Shown: positions 8,156 through 15,129, counted from the first letter of the stretch. The stretch is 22,679 bases of DNA from Oscillospiraceae bacterium (GCA_014796735.1 JAAVIG010000157.1:1-22679), one strand, 5' to 3'. A program made the numbers and translations. Notes: generated by a model from the letters alone, not told the origin.

Positions 8156-8710
8156 ATGGAAGACAAGGAAATAATAGAGCTTTTTCTGCGGCGAAGCGAA
8201 ACCGCGATCTCGGCAGCTTCGGAAAAGTACAAAAGCTACTGCATGAAGATTGCGGGCAATATTTTAGGCTCACGGCAGGACGCGGAGGAGTGTATCAACG
8301 ATACGCTTATGAAAGCGTGGGAGCTTATTCCGCCGCATAAGCCCGAAATGCTGTCAACATTTTTGGGTAAGTTAACCCGGAATTTCGCGATAAACATGCG
8401 CCGAAGACAGACGACGGAAAAACGTGGAGGAGGGCAGACGGCGGCGGTTTTTGAGGAGCTGTCCGAAACTATTTCCGAAAACGCCGATTTTGAGCGGGAG
8501 CAGGAGCGAAAAGAGCTTATAGAAGAAATCAACAGGTTTCTTCGAGGTCTCCCGAAGCAAAAAAGAAATATTTTCATCTGCCGCTACTGGTATTGCGACA
8601 GCGTGACGGATATTGCGGCGCAGTTCGGGCTTACCGAAAACAACGTTTCCGTTACCTTGAACCGAGTAAGAAAAAAGCTGCGGCAGCATCTGGAAAAAGC
8701 GGGATATTGA
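8156..8710 (+). CDS. ECF-type (sigma-70 family) RNA polymerase sigma factor
   Basis: A 184-residue protein with the two-domain layout of ECF sigma factors. The sigma-2 region (~18-85) includes the typical DAEECINDTLMKAWELIPP run (42-60) for core binding and -10 recognition. The sigma-4 helix-turn-helix (~128-180) includes DIAAQFGLTENNVSVTLNR. There is no sigma-1.1 or sigma-3 domain. ATG at 8156 has AAGGAA 8 nt upstream. The next gene begins 26 nt after the stop and encodes a membrane-anchored protein, the usual arrangement of an ECF factor with its membrane-bound regulator. The signal it answers cannot be read from the sequence. Confidence 0.93.
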   Translation: MEDKEIIELFLRRSETAISAASEKYKSYCMKIAGNILGSRQDAEECINDTLMKAWELIPPHKPEMLSTFLGKLTRNFAINMRRRQTTEKRGGGQTAAVFEELSETISENADFEREQERKELIEEINRFLRGLPKQKRNIFICRYWYCDSVTDIAAQFGLTENNVSVTLNRVRKKLRQHLEKAGY

Positions 8711-8736
8711 TTTTAACAGGAAAGGAAGTATCTTAC

Positions 8737-11040
8737 ATGAAATCCGAAGAATTATTCGAAGCGTTGACCGATATCGACGAGGAGCTGGTCTATAAGGCAA
8801 AGGCGGCGCAAATAAATCAAGAGCAAGCTGAAGACGAATACGCGCAGCCGCTGCATATCACAATTACAAAGAAAAAATTCCCGTGGAAGGCGGCATGCGC
8901 GGCAATGGCGGTAGTAATCGCGGCATCGGCTGGAGCGGCGGTTTTAAGAAACGGGAATATCGCTTTCCCCTCGCAGCAGGGCTCCGATAACGACGCAAGC
9001 GGTGCGAATATATCATTAAACGGCGTCAGCGACCCCGATACTTCAAACAGCGTTGCTTACCCCGATGACGCAAAATACGTTTATCAGGGGGATTTCTCCG
9101 AGCTTACTCTTGAAAGATTGGGATTGGGATTATTTGACAGAGAGGTTTTTGACCTTTATAACACATTGGAGAGAAGGAGTGACTTGGTGGTTTGCGGAAC
9201 CTTTACGGACGACGCGCATCAATCCTTTGACCCCACTTATTCAAGGGACCTTGTTGACCATTCCCGCAATACGCAATCCTACAACAAATTCAGAATTGAC
9301 AAAATAATCAAAGGCAATAATACCGTTAACGAGGGCGACGAGATAATAATTTCTCAGTCCTATGCCGTTTACGATGACGAACTTTTGACATATAGCGGAC
9401 TTACTCCTATGCTTAAAGGAGACAAGTGGTTTTACTTCCTTATAAAGAACGAAAACACCGACACTTACCGCGCCACAGGCGACACAGACGGGCGTTATCA
9501 TAGCAGCGGACTCTTTCCGTCATACCTTGAGCAAACGATTTTTCCGCTTGCAAACAATAATCTCGGAGTGTATAATCAAGAGGACTACAAGCAAAATATC
9601 CATCAAATCGTTGTTGAAAGGCATTTAAGCGACTTTAAGCCATATATCAGCAATATTGTAGAGTACAATGACAAACCCTTTGACGGTAATATATATGACA
9701 GCTCCGAAACCCTTGAATTTGAAATGGCGGAATTTCCGGGAGTGTATTTCATCTGGAGTGCGAATAATGTAAAGGCTGTAGAGGGCGGCGCGGAATCTAC
9801 CCTTTATCAGGGCTATCCTGTACGGGACTTGTGGCTTGCCGATATAAACGGCGACGGCAAGCGTGAGATATGCTCTTCCATAAGCGCAAACTACAGCATA
9901 ACGACAGACGAAGAACCTATTCCGGTGGAAGATGTTGTGGTGATAGACTACGCATACGGAGATTTTTACTACGTAACAAAGTACGGAGAGTACGATTTGA
10001 GAATAGACAAGGATCACTCCCTTGAAAACCAAATGCTGTATTTGGCAAAGAAGGAATACAACGGCGAAAAAACGGTATTCGAGCCTCTTACCATTAATAT
10101 GAGGGTAAAAATGAATCCGAACGCAGAAACAAGCACCATTGCGCAGGAACAGACGGGCGAAACCGACATCAAAGACAAAGACAACACCGCCGGCCGCGAA
10201 CATTACAAAATATACGAGCAATTCGGTCTGGTCGATAAAGGCGAGAAAGAAGGTCTTTACTATAACGGTAAGAAGGTGCGCTGGTTCGAGGATTACTACC
10301 CCATAGACGAGGACGGAAATCAGGCGGGCTGGGATTATATCAATGAAGATGGCGTTGTTGACGTGTACGCCGTCCGCGACTTCAGCGAGATTGAGCGAAA
10401 TCCCGACGGTTCCTTTGACCCAAGCGGAAAGCTTATCGGCTTAAAGGAATTTTCGGAGGAGGAGTTTAATGCCCGCGATATAAACGCTATCCTGACCGAT
10501 AAAGAGGTTACGCACGTTATAATCGCCTCCGATGATTCAATAGCCGTAAATCCCGACTCCGATGACTATGTGAGTACTTCCGAGGACTCAACGGTGGTCG
10601 AAGCAGGCTCCGACATTGAAAACGCCGTCCGGGTCGACAATGAAAACGCAATAGCTGTCGGTAAATCGGATTTAGCTATTGAAACCACTTACAATTATCC
10701 CATGGGCGAGGAGGATTTTTTAAAGGAAAGAGAGGAGAATTTAAAGCTTGCCGAGGAATACAAGCCCTTCGGCGTGACCTATGACCAAACGGCCGACGAG
10801 TGGTACTTCAACGGGGAAAAGGTGCGTTATTTCAGGGATATTTTTTACTCAAACGGAGAATCACTGTCAGGCGGAAAATTCCACGGCACTATGCGCAGCC
10901 TGTACGGAAACGGAACGGTGGATATTTACACAGTGCGCGATTACAGCCGGCTTGATGAGGAGGGAAAGGGAAAATTGTTGGATATAAAGGCGTTTGAAGA
11001 CGGTGAGTTTGATCCGGACGCTGTATTACACGAAAGCTGA
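8737..11040 (+). CDS. Membrane-anchored exoprotein paired with the ECF sigma factor; putative anti-sigma factor
   Basis: This 767-residue protein is not recognised as a named family. Visible parts are: a short acidic cytoplasmic N-terminus (~1-45, beginning MKSEELFEALTDIDEEL); a basic stop (KKKFPWK) and one membrane segment at ~50-71; and a long acidic exterior part. The exterior has a domain at ~145-255 (SDLVVCGTF...), a DxNxDG-type calcium-binding-like motif at 369-377, and two copies of a C-terminal module at ~491-585 and ~667-763 (YYNGKKVRWF / YFNGEKVRYF, then VVDVYAVRD / TVDIYTVRD). A Ser/Asp-rich linker joins the copies. From memory, a similar module occurs in clostridial BlaR1/M56-like exodomains. 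The start is ATG at 8737, after GGAAAGGAAG (8719-8728), not the open frame 48 codons upstream inside the sigma gene. The anti-sigma role is inferred from gene pairing and topology; no standard anti-sigma zinc motif is present. Confidence 0.75.
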   Translation: MKSEELFEALTDIDEELVYKAKAAQINQEQAEDEYAQPLHITITKKKFPWKAACAAMAVVIAASAGAAVLRNGNIAFPSQQGSDNDASGANISLNGVSDPDTSNSVAYPDDAKYVYQGDFSELTLERLGLGLFDREVFDLYNTLERRSDLVVCGTFTDDAHQSFDPTYSRDLVDHSRNTQSYNKFRIDKIIKGNNTVNEGDEIIISQSYAVYDDELLTYSGLTPMLKGDKWFYFLIKNENTDTYRATGDTDGRYHSSGLFPSYLEQTIFPLANNNLGVYNQEDYKQNIHQIVVERHLSDFKPYISNIVEYNDKPFDGNIYDSSETLEFEMAEFPGVYFIWSANNVKAVEGGAESTLYQGYPVRDLWLADINGDGKREICSSISANYSITTDEEPIPVEDVVVIDYAYGDFYYVTKYGEYDLRIDKDHSLENQMLYLAKKEYNGEKTVFEPLTINMRVKMNPNAETSTIAQEQTGETDIKDKDNTAGREHYKIYEQFGLVDKGEKEGLYYNGKKVRWFEDYYPIDEDGNQAGWDYINEDGVVDVYAVRDFSEIERNPDGSFDPSGKLIGLKEFSEEEFNARDINAILTDKEVTHVIIASDDSIAVNPDSDDYVSTSEDSTVVEAGSDIENAVRVDNENAIAVGKSDLAIETTYNYPMGEEDFLKEREENLKLAEEYKPFGVTYDQTADEWYFNGEKVRYFRDIFYSNGESLSGGKFHGTMRSLYGNGTVDIYTVRDYSRLDEEGKGKLLDIKAFEDGEFDPDAVLHES

Positions 11041-11068
11041 AAATAAAAAGGTGCTGTAAAAAACTCAA

Positions 11069-11275
11069 TATAAATATAACCCGTCAAAACATGGAAAACA
11101 AAGTTTTGACGGGTTGTATTTTATTAAAAATATGTTAACACCCGAAGCGGCGGCGTAATTCCGCACTATTTGGGGCTTTGCCCCGCCTTCGCTTCGCTCA
11201 GTCTCCCCACTTCCTTTTTGCAGTGCAAAAAGGAAGCGAAAAAAACATTTGCGGCTTCGCCGCTTTTATTTTTTT
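11069..11275 (-). repeat. Hairpin-rich non-coding repeat, copy 2 (behind iscR, inverted)
   Basis: Read on the - strand this is the second copy of the element behind trpA, with the same order of blocks. It starts 20 nt after the iscR stop with GCGGC-GAA-GCCGC and the 27-bp CTTCCTTTTTGCA-type palindrome (11210-11236). A short middle section follows, then GCCGCCGCTTCGGG and the CCCGTCA hairpin. The middle hairpin here is GGGGC-TTT-GCCCC (11172-11184), where copy 1 has GTGGGAC-AAA-GTCCCAC. The stem sequence differs but pairing is kept, which points to selection on structure. The whole gap between the exoprotein gene and iscR (11041-11294) is this element plus short AT-rich spacers. Confidence 0.8.
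11078..11121. terminator. Terminator hairpin after the sigma/exoprotein operon
   Basis: AACCCGTCAAAAC (11078-11090) pairs perfectly with GTTTTGACGGGTT (11103-11115) over 13 bp with a 12-nt loop. GTATTTTATT follows on the + strand. It lies 38 nt after the exoprotein stop and matches the distal hairpin of repeat copy 1. Confidence 0.7.
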
Positions 11276-11276
11276 A
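11239..11276. terminator. Bidirectional terminator between convergent operons
   Basis: The hairpin GCGGC-TTC-GCCGC (11251-11263) is followed on the + strand by TTTTATTTTTTT. On the - strand it is followed, after AAATG, by seven T residues. It can therefore end both the sigma/exoprotein transcript and the iscSUR transcript. Confidence 0.65.
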
Positions 11277-11294
11277 CAGCCTTTATCAATTTGT

Positions 11295-11708
11295 TTATTG
11301 GGGAATATCGGTTAAAAGATCGGAGATCCTTATCCCGTCAAAAAAATCATTGGTAAGCTTGTTAAACTCATTCCACATATTGACAGTCCTGCACTCCCTG
11401 CACCTGCTGCAAGGCTCGGCGTCCTTTGACAGACAGGAAACGGGAGCAAGATCACCCTCGGTAAGCCGAAGTATTTCCCCCACTCTGTAATCCTCGGGTC
11501 TTCGCGTAAGCTTATAGCCGCCCTTTTTGCCGTGTACTCCGTCCACAAGTCCGTTTTTCACCAATACGGGCATAATTTGCTCCATATACTTTTTGGATAT
11601 TTCCTGACGCGCGGCAATATCCTTCATGGGAATGTATTCCGATTTGTCCTGCTCCGCAAGATCGATCAGGACGCGCAAAGCGTAGCGTCCTCTTGTTGAG
11701 ATCATCAT
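11295..11708 (-). CDS. iscR: Rrf2-family transcriptional regulator, IscR-like
   Basis: A 137-residue Rrf2 regulator. The N-terminal winged helix (~1-75) opens with MMISTRGRYALRVLIDLA, and KKGGYKL forms the wing at ~61-67. Four cysteines at 92, 100, 103 and 106 (C-x7-C-x2-C-x2-C) sit where IscR holds its Fe-S cluster ligands, so cluster sensing is likely. The spacing differs from E. coli IscR (C92, C98, C104, H107). It is last in iscS-iscU-iscR. GAGGAG at 11714-11719 overlaps the end of iscU, the intergenic gap is 3 nt, and either of two adjacent ATGs could serve. Plausible targets are its own operon and metY. CymR, the cysteine-metabolism Rrf2 regulator, is an alternative, but the cysteine cluster favours IscR. 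Confidence 0.88.
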   Translation of the reverse strand: MMISTRGRYALRVLIDLAEQDKSEYIPMKDIAARQEISKKYMEQIMPVLVKNGLVDGVHGKKGGYKLTRRPEDYRVGEILRLTEGDLAPVSCLSKDAEPCSRCRECRTVNMWNEFNKLTNDFFDGIRISDLLTDIPQ

Positions 11709-11711
11709 GGC

Positions 11712-12146
11712 TTACTCCTCATGACAGTGCGCACAGCCCGAGCAGTCCGCAAACTGACATTTGTCGTACTCTATGCCGTTTTTATCGTAATAATCCTTGA
11801 CAGCCGCCTTGATTGCTTCCTCTGCCAGCACCGAGCAGTGCATTTTATGTGCGGGAAGTCCGTCAAGAGCCTCCGCAACAGCCTTGTTTGAAAGCTGCAG
11901 CGCCTCCGACAAGGCTTTTCCTTTTATCATTTCTGTAGCCATAGAGCTTGAAGCGATTGCGGAGCCGCAGCCGAAGGTTTCAAACTTAACGTCGGTAATA
12001 ATATCGTCCGAAATTTTAAGATAAATTTTCATAATATCGCCGCACTTGGCGTTGCCCACCTCTCCAACTCCGTCGGCGTCCTCTATAACGCCCACATTGC
12101 GTGGATTGGTGAAATGATCCATTACCTTTTCACTGTATAAAGCCAT
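11712..12146 (-). CDS. iscU: Fe-S cluster assembly scaffold (IscU/NifU N-terminal type)
   Basis: Scaffold on which [2Fe-2S] clusters are built with sulfur from IscS. The 144 residues carry the three conserved ligand cysteines Cys35 (KCGD, with Asp37), Cys60 (FGCGSA) and Cys103 (MHCSVLAEEAI). The C-terminus ends in a second cysteine/histidine cluster (Cys130, 135, 138, 141 in CQFADCSGCAHCHEE) that classical E. coli IscU lacks. The ATG at 12146 was chosen because GGAAAGGAG (12158-12166) precedes it and the conserved family start MALYSEKVMDHF begins here. The frame is open 20 codons further upstream. It lies 61 nt after iscS and 3 nt before iscR. Confidence 0.93.
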   Translation of the reverse strand: MALYSEKVMDHFTNPRNVGVIEDADGVGEVGNAKCGDIMKIYLKISDDIITDVKFETFGCGSAIASSSMATEMIKGKALSEALQLSNKAVAEALDGLPAHKMHCSVLAEEAIKAAVKDYYDKNGIEYDKCQFADCSGCAHCHEE

Positions 12147-12207
12147 TTTTATGACCGCTCCTTTCCTATTGAAAAAACTTTGTGCCGATCGTTTTTTGAA
12201 GCACACA

Positions 12208-13395
12208 TCACAGAATAAACTCTTTTTTCCCGTTGACTTTATCCCTCCACAAAGGGGACATATTTCTGAGATATTCCACTACCTTCGGTATCTCCGTAAG
12301 CATATAGTCCACCTCTTCCTCGGTGTTTTCCTCCGAAAGTGAAAGTCGGAGGGAGCCGTGGGCTATCTCATGAGGCCGCCCTATGGCAAGCAACACATGG
12401 CTCGGGTCAAGAGAACCCGAGGTGCAAGCCGACCCGGAGGAAGCACATATGCCCTTTGCGTCCAGAAGAAGCAGCAGGCTTTCCCCCTCGATGCCCTCAA
12501 AGCAGAAGTTAACGTTTGCGGGCAGTCTGTTTACGGGGTCTCCGTTTAATGCGGAGTGAGGTATTTCCGACAAGCCTTTAATAAGCCTGTCTCTCATTGC
12601 GGAAAGCTTGGCGGTATTCTCCCCGATCTTTCCGCAGGCTTCGGTCAGTGCCGCCGCCATTCCCACAACGGCAGGAATATTTTCCGTACCCGCACGTTTT
12701 CCGCGTTCCTGCGCGCCGCCCTCGATTATAGTTGTAAGCGGCGTGCCTTTTTTCACGTAAAGCGCGCCTATCCCTTTGGGGCCGTGGAACTTATGAGCCG
12801 AAAGAGACAGCATGTCGATATTTTGCTCGTTTACGTCTATTTTGATATGCCCTACCGCCTGTACCGCGTCGGTGTGAAACAAAACTCCCCTTTCGCGGCA
12901 CACCTTTCCGATCTCGGCAACGGGAAGCACCGAGCCGATCTCGTTGTTTGCGTACATAACAGTCACAAGACAGGTGTCATCACGGATAGCCTTTTCCACC
13001 TGCTCCGCGGTAATGTTCCCGTGGGCGTGAACGTCCAGAAGCTCTATCTCAAACCCCTGCTTTTTCAGCTTTTCCAATGTGTGCAAAACGGCGTGATGCT
13101 CAAAGGTAGTCGATATAATATGCTTTTTGCCCTTTTTCTCACCTATTGCGGCAGCGGAAATAATAGCCTGATTGTCCGATTCGCTTCCGCAGGAGGTGAA
13201 ATAGATTTCCTTGGGGGAGCAGCCGATACAGGCGGCAATTTGTTCTCTTGCCCCCTCCAACGCTTCCTTTGCTTTCTGCCCCGCCGAATGAAGACTTGAC
13301 GGATTTCCGTAATCGCTTTCCATATACGGCAGCATTGCTTCTATGGATTTACGGCTCATTTTTGTTGTTGCGGCGTTATCGGCGTATATTGTCAT
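12208..13395 (-). CDS. iscS: Cysteine desulfurase (IscS/NifS family)
   Basis: PLP enzyme that removes sulfur from cysteine, giving alanine and an enzyme persulfide for Fe-S cluster assembly on IscU. With the chosen start it has 395 residues. PLP is held by Lys202 in SAHKFHGPKG, and the persulfide cysteine is Cys324 in SSGSACTSG. The opening MTIYADNAATTK is the standard family N-terminus. The ATG at 13395 follows GGAAAGGTGG and is favoured. The same frame stays open another 34 codons upstream through the leader hairpins, from a TTG at 13497, and that stretch carries two Cys-Cys pairs. The first gene of iscS-iscU-iscR, it follows metY in the same direction. Confidence 0.94.
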   Translation of the reverse strand: MTIYADNAATTKMSRKSIEAMLPYMESDYGNPSSLHSAGQKAKEALEGAREQIAACIGCSPKEIYFTSCGSESDNQAIISAAAIGEKKGKKHIISTTFEHHAVLHTLEKLKKQGFEIELLDVHAHGNITAEQVEKAIRDDTCLVTVMYANNEIGSVLPVAEIGKVCRERGVLFHTDAVQAVGHIKIDVNEQNIDMLSLSAHKFHGPKGIGALYVKKGTPLTTIIEGGAQERGKRAGTENIPAVVGMAAALTEACGKIGENTAKLSAMRDRLIKGLSEIPHSALNGDPVNRLPANVNFCFEGIEGESLLLLLDAKGICASSGSACTSGSLDPSHVLLAIGRPHEIAHGSLRLSLSEENTEEEVDYMLTEIPKVVEYLRNMSPLWRDKVNGKKEFIL

Positions 13396-13530
13396 CTTTA
13401 TAATCCACCTTTCCTCTTGAGGAGTGTTGGCGCAACACCCGACCTCGGGTCGGTTCGGCACACAACACGACGGGTTTGAAAGAACCCAATTTGCCAAGTT
13501 CTTTCAAACTTCATCTCCTTAACCGAAATA
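13396..13530 (-). promoter_or_regulatory. Multi-hairpin 5' leader of iscS
   Basis: The ~130 nt before iscS hold four successive stems in transcript order. The first is GTTTGAAAGAAC/GTTCTTTCAAAC (13474-13509, 12 bp, 12-nt loop). The second is CCGACC/GGTCGG (13439-13453) and the third GTGTTG/CAACAC (13424-13438). The fourth, TCCT/AGGA, lies beside the ribosome binding site (~13413-13424). The right arm of the first stem can instead fold on itself (GGGTT-6-AACCC), a possible switch. An AAGGAG followed almost at once by ATG begins a 38-codon frame that ends just before the iscS ATG. The leader matches no riboswitch class known to me. A regulatory RNA is inferred. Confidence 0.5.
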
Positions 13531-13542
13531 TCTTTAAACCCT

Positions 13543-13580
13543 ATTTTACCCTTAATTTAAAGATAAATTAAGGGTAAAAT
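13543..13580. other. Perfect 16-bp inverted repeat between metY and iscS
   Basis: ATTTTACCCTTAATTT and its exact complement are separated by 6 nt. It starts 34 nt after the metY stop. Neither strand has a proper T-tract behind it, so it is not a canonical terminator. It may be a processing or partial termination signal in a metY-iscS transcript, or a protein-binding operator. Confidence 0.6.
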
Positions 13581-13614
13581 AAAAAATAAATTTTTTCCTT
13601 TTATGATTGACGTT

Positions 13615-14904
13615 TTAATTCTGTTTAACGGCGTTGAAGCCCTTCTCCAGATCGGCAATAATATCGTCTATATGCTCGGTACCGATAGAAAGACGAATCG
13701 TGTTGCGCTTGATTCCCTGCTCCTCCAGCTCTTCGTCGGTAAGCTGGGCGTGAGTAGTGGTAGCGGGGTGAATAACAAGGCTCTTTACATCGGCTACATT
13801 GGCAAGAAGCGAGAATATCTCCAGATTGTCGATAAATTTGTGAGCCTCCTCCTGACCGCCCTTTATATTAAAGGTAAATATAGAAGCTCCGCCGTTGGGG
13901 AAGTATTTTTTATACAAAGCGTTGTCGGGATGATCGGGCAAGGACGGGTGATTTACGCTCTCAACCAACGGGTGCTTTGAAAGGTACTCAACCACCTTTT
14001 TGGTGTTCTCCGCGTGGCGTTCAAGACGCAGTGACAATGTTTCAACGCCCTGCAAAAGCAAAAACGCGTTAAAGGGAGAAATGGCCGCGCCCGTATCGCG
14101 CAGAAGAATTGCCCTTATGTATGTAACAAATGCGGCAGGGCCCGCGGCGTCAACAAACGATACGCCGTGATAGCTGGGATTGGGGTCTGCCACAGCGGGA
14201 TATTTTCCGCTATTTTTCCAGTCAAAATTGCCCGAATCAACGATAATGCCGCCGAGAGTTGTTCCGTGTCCTCCGATAAACTTTGTCGCCGAATGTACCA
14301 CAATATCCGCACCGTGTTCAATCGGTCTGATAAGATAGGGAGTGCCGAAGGTATTGTCAATAACCAAGGGCAAGCCGTGCTTGTGCGCTATCTCCGCTAT
14401 CGCGTCAATATCGGGAATATCGCTGTTGGGATTGCCGAGGGTCTCAAGGTAAATTGCTCTTGTGTTGTCCTGAATCGCGTTTTCAAGCTCGGTAAGGTTG
14501 TGAGCGTCCACAAATGTGGTTGTGATACCGTAATGAGGGAGAGTGTGCTCGAGCAGATTGTAGCTGCCGCCGTAAATGGTCTTTTGCGAAACGATATGGC
14601 CTCCGTCGGGAGCAAGAGCTTCAATTACATATGTGATCGCCGCCGCGCCCGAAGCCACTGCCAGCGCCGCAACACCGCCCTCCAAAGCCGCGATTCTCTT
14701 TTCAAACACGTCCTGCGTGGAATTGGTCAGTCTGCCGTAGATATTGCCCGAGTCGGTCAGGTTGAAGCGCGCAGCCGCGTGGGCAGAATTTTTAAACACA
14801 TAAGAGGTGGTCTGATAAATGGGCACCGCTCTCGCGTCCGTTGCGGGATCGGGCTGTTCCTGTCCTACGTGAAGCTGAAGTGTTTCAAATTTATAGCTGC
14901 TCAT
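13615..14904 (-). CDS. metY: O-acetylhomoserine sulfhydrylase / aminocarboxypropyltransferase
   Basis: Cys/Met-metabolism PLP enzyme that forms homocysteine from O-acetylhomoserine and sulfide, assimilating sulfur towards methionine. The 429 residues match the long MetY type, longer than MetB or MetC (~380-400). The N-terminus (FETLQLHVGQEQPDPATDAR) and AVPIYQTTSYVF are characteristic. The PLP lysine is Lys208 in HSATKFIGGHG, with Asp183 in VIDNTFGTPY before it. The ATG has AAAGGA at 14915-14920. A strong promoter and a ~230-nt leader lie upstream. The gene sits directly before iscSUR, linking sulfide incorporation with cysteine desulfuration. Related activities (methionine gamma-lyase, cystathionine synthase) are less likely on length and motifs. 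Confidence 0.93.
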   Translation of the reverse strand: MSSYKFETLQLHVGQEQPDPATDARAVPIYQTTSYVFKNSAHAAARFNLTDSGNIYGRLTNSTQDVFEKRIAALEGGVAALAVASGAAAITYVIEALAPDGGHIVSQKTIYGGSYNLLEHTLPHYGITTTFVDAHNLTELENAIQDNTRAIYLETLGNPNSDIPDIDAIAEIAHKHGLPLVIDNTFGTPYLIRPIEHGADIVVHSATKFIGGHGTTLGGIIVDSGNFDWKNSGKYPAVADPNPSYHGVSFVDAAGPAAFVTYIRAILLRDTGAAISPFNAFLLLQGVETLSLRLERHAENTKKVVEYLSKHPLVESVNHPSLPDHPDNALYKKYFPNGGASIFTFNIKGGQEEAHKFIDNLEIFSLLANVADVKSLVIHPATTTHAQLTDEELEEQGIKRNTIRLSIGTEHIDDIIADLEKGFNAVKQN

Positions 14905-14916
14905 AATATTTTTTTC

Positions 14917-14986
14917 CTTTCGGTTTATAATTTTTTATTTTTGTTTTTGGGGTCACATAAAAGTACACATTCGCCCAAACCGAAAG
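14917..14986 (-). promoter_or_regulatory. Stem that would hide the metY ribosome binding site
   Basis: CTTTCGGTTT (14977-14986) is exactly complementary to AAACCGAAAG (14917-14926), which includes the metY AAAGGA. The 10-bp stem closes a 50-nt loop. The left arm lies inside the small leader frame, so a ribosome there would prevent pairing. An alternative local pairing of TTTGGG with CCCAAA shares part of the left arm. Confidence 0.5.
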
Positions 14987-15021
14987 TTGGCTCTTACCAA
15001 TTTTTCAAAATAATTTTCCAA
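14953..15021 (-). CDS. Candidate 22-residue leader peptide upstream of metY
   Basis: A TTG at 15019-15021 lies 10 nt after GGAGG (15032-15036) and opens a 22-codon frame ending in TGA at 14953-14955. The peptide begins (M)ENYFEKL and ends GRMCTFM, so methionine, cysteine and methionine codons come just before the stop. It sits in the leader of a methionine/cysteine sulfur gene and overlaps the left arm of the stem covering the metY ribosome binding site. Coding is inferred from these coincidences; no homology is known, and a chance frame remains possible. Confidence 0.35.
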   Translation of the reverse strand: MENYFEKLVRANFRFGRMCTFM

Positions 15022-15110
15022 TTTTTACTTTCCTCCGAATTACTTAACCTAAAACAATGGTCGCTCCGTCTTTTGCTCTTTATTTACGGCTTTTGATGCG
15101 GTCGCTCCTT

Positions 15111-15129
15111 GCCTACCCTTTTAATAGGT
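15111..15129 (-). promoter_or_regulatory. Operator 2: second copy at the metY transcription start
   Basis: ACCTATTAAAAGGGTAGGC matches ACCTATTGACAAGGTAGGT of operator 1 at 15 of 19 positions. The two copies are 41 bp apart, about four helical turns. It overlaps the expected transcription start, so two dimers could bind the same DNA face and close the promoter. Confidence 0.5.

Noticed and set aside
8593..8736. N-terminal extension of the exoprotein by 48 codons
   Set aside because: It overlaps the sigma-4 coding region, and a good ribosome site precedes the ATG at 8737, where the acidic N-terminus begins.
7691..11275. Composite transposon bounded by the inverted repeats
   Set aside because: No transposase or integrase gene and no target-site duplication was seen; the repeats look like structured non-coding elements, not insertion sequences.
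12556..13299. A 247-codon + strand frame opposite iscS
   Set aside because: iscS is unmistakable on the other strand; the antisense frame has no ribosome site or family features.
14167..15096. A 309-codon open frame on the + strand opposite metY and its leader
   Set aside because: It is antisense to a clear MetY, runs through the metY ribosome binding site and leader, and has low-complexity, domain-free content. It is a shadow of metY codon bias.
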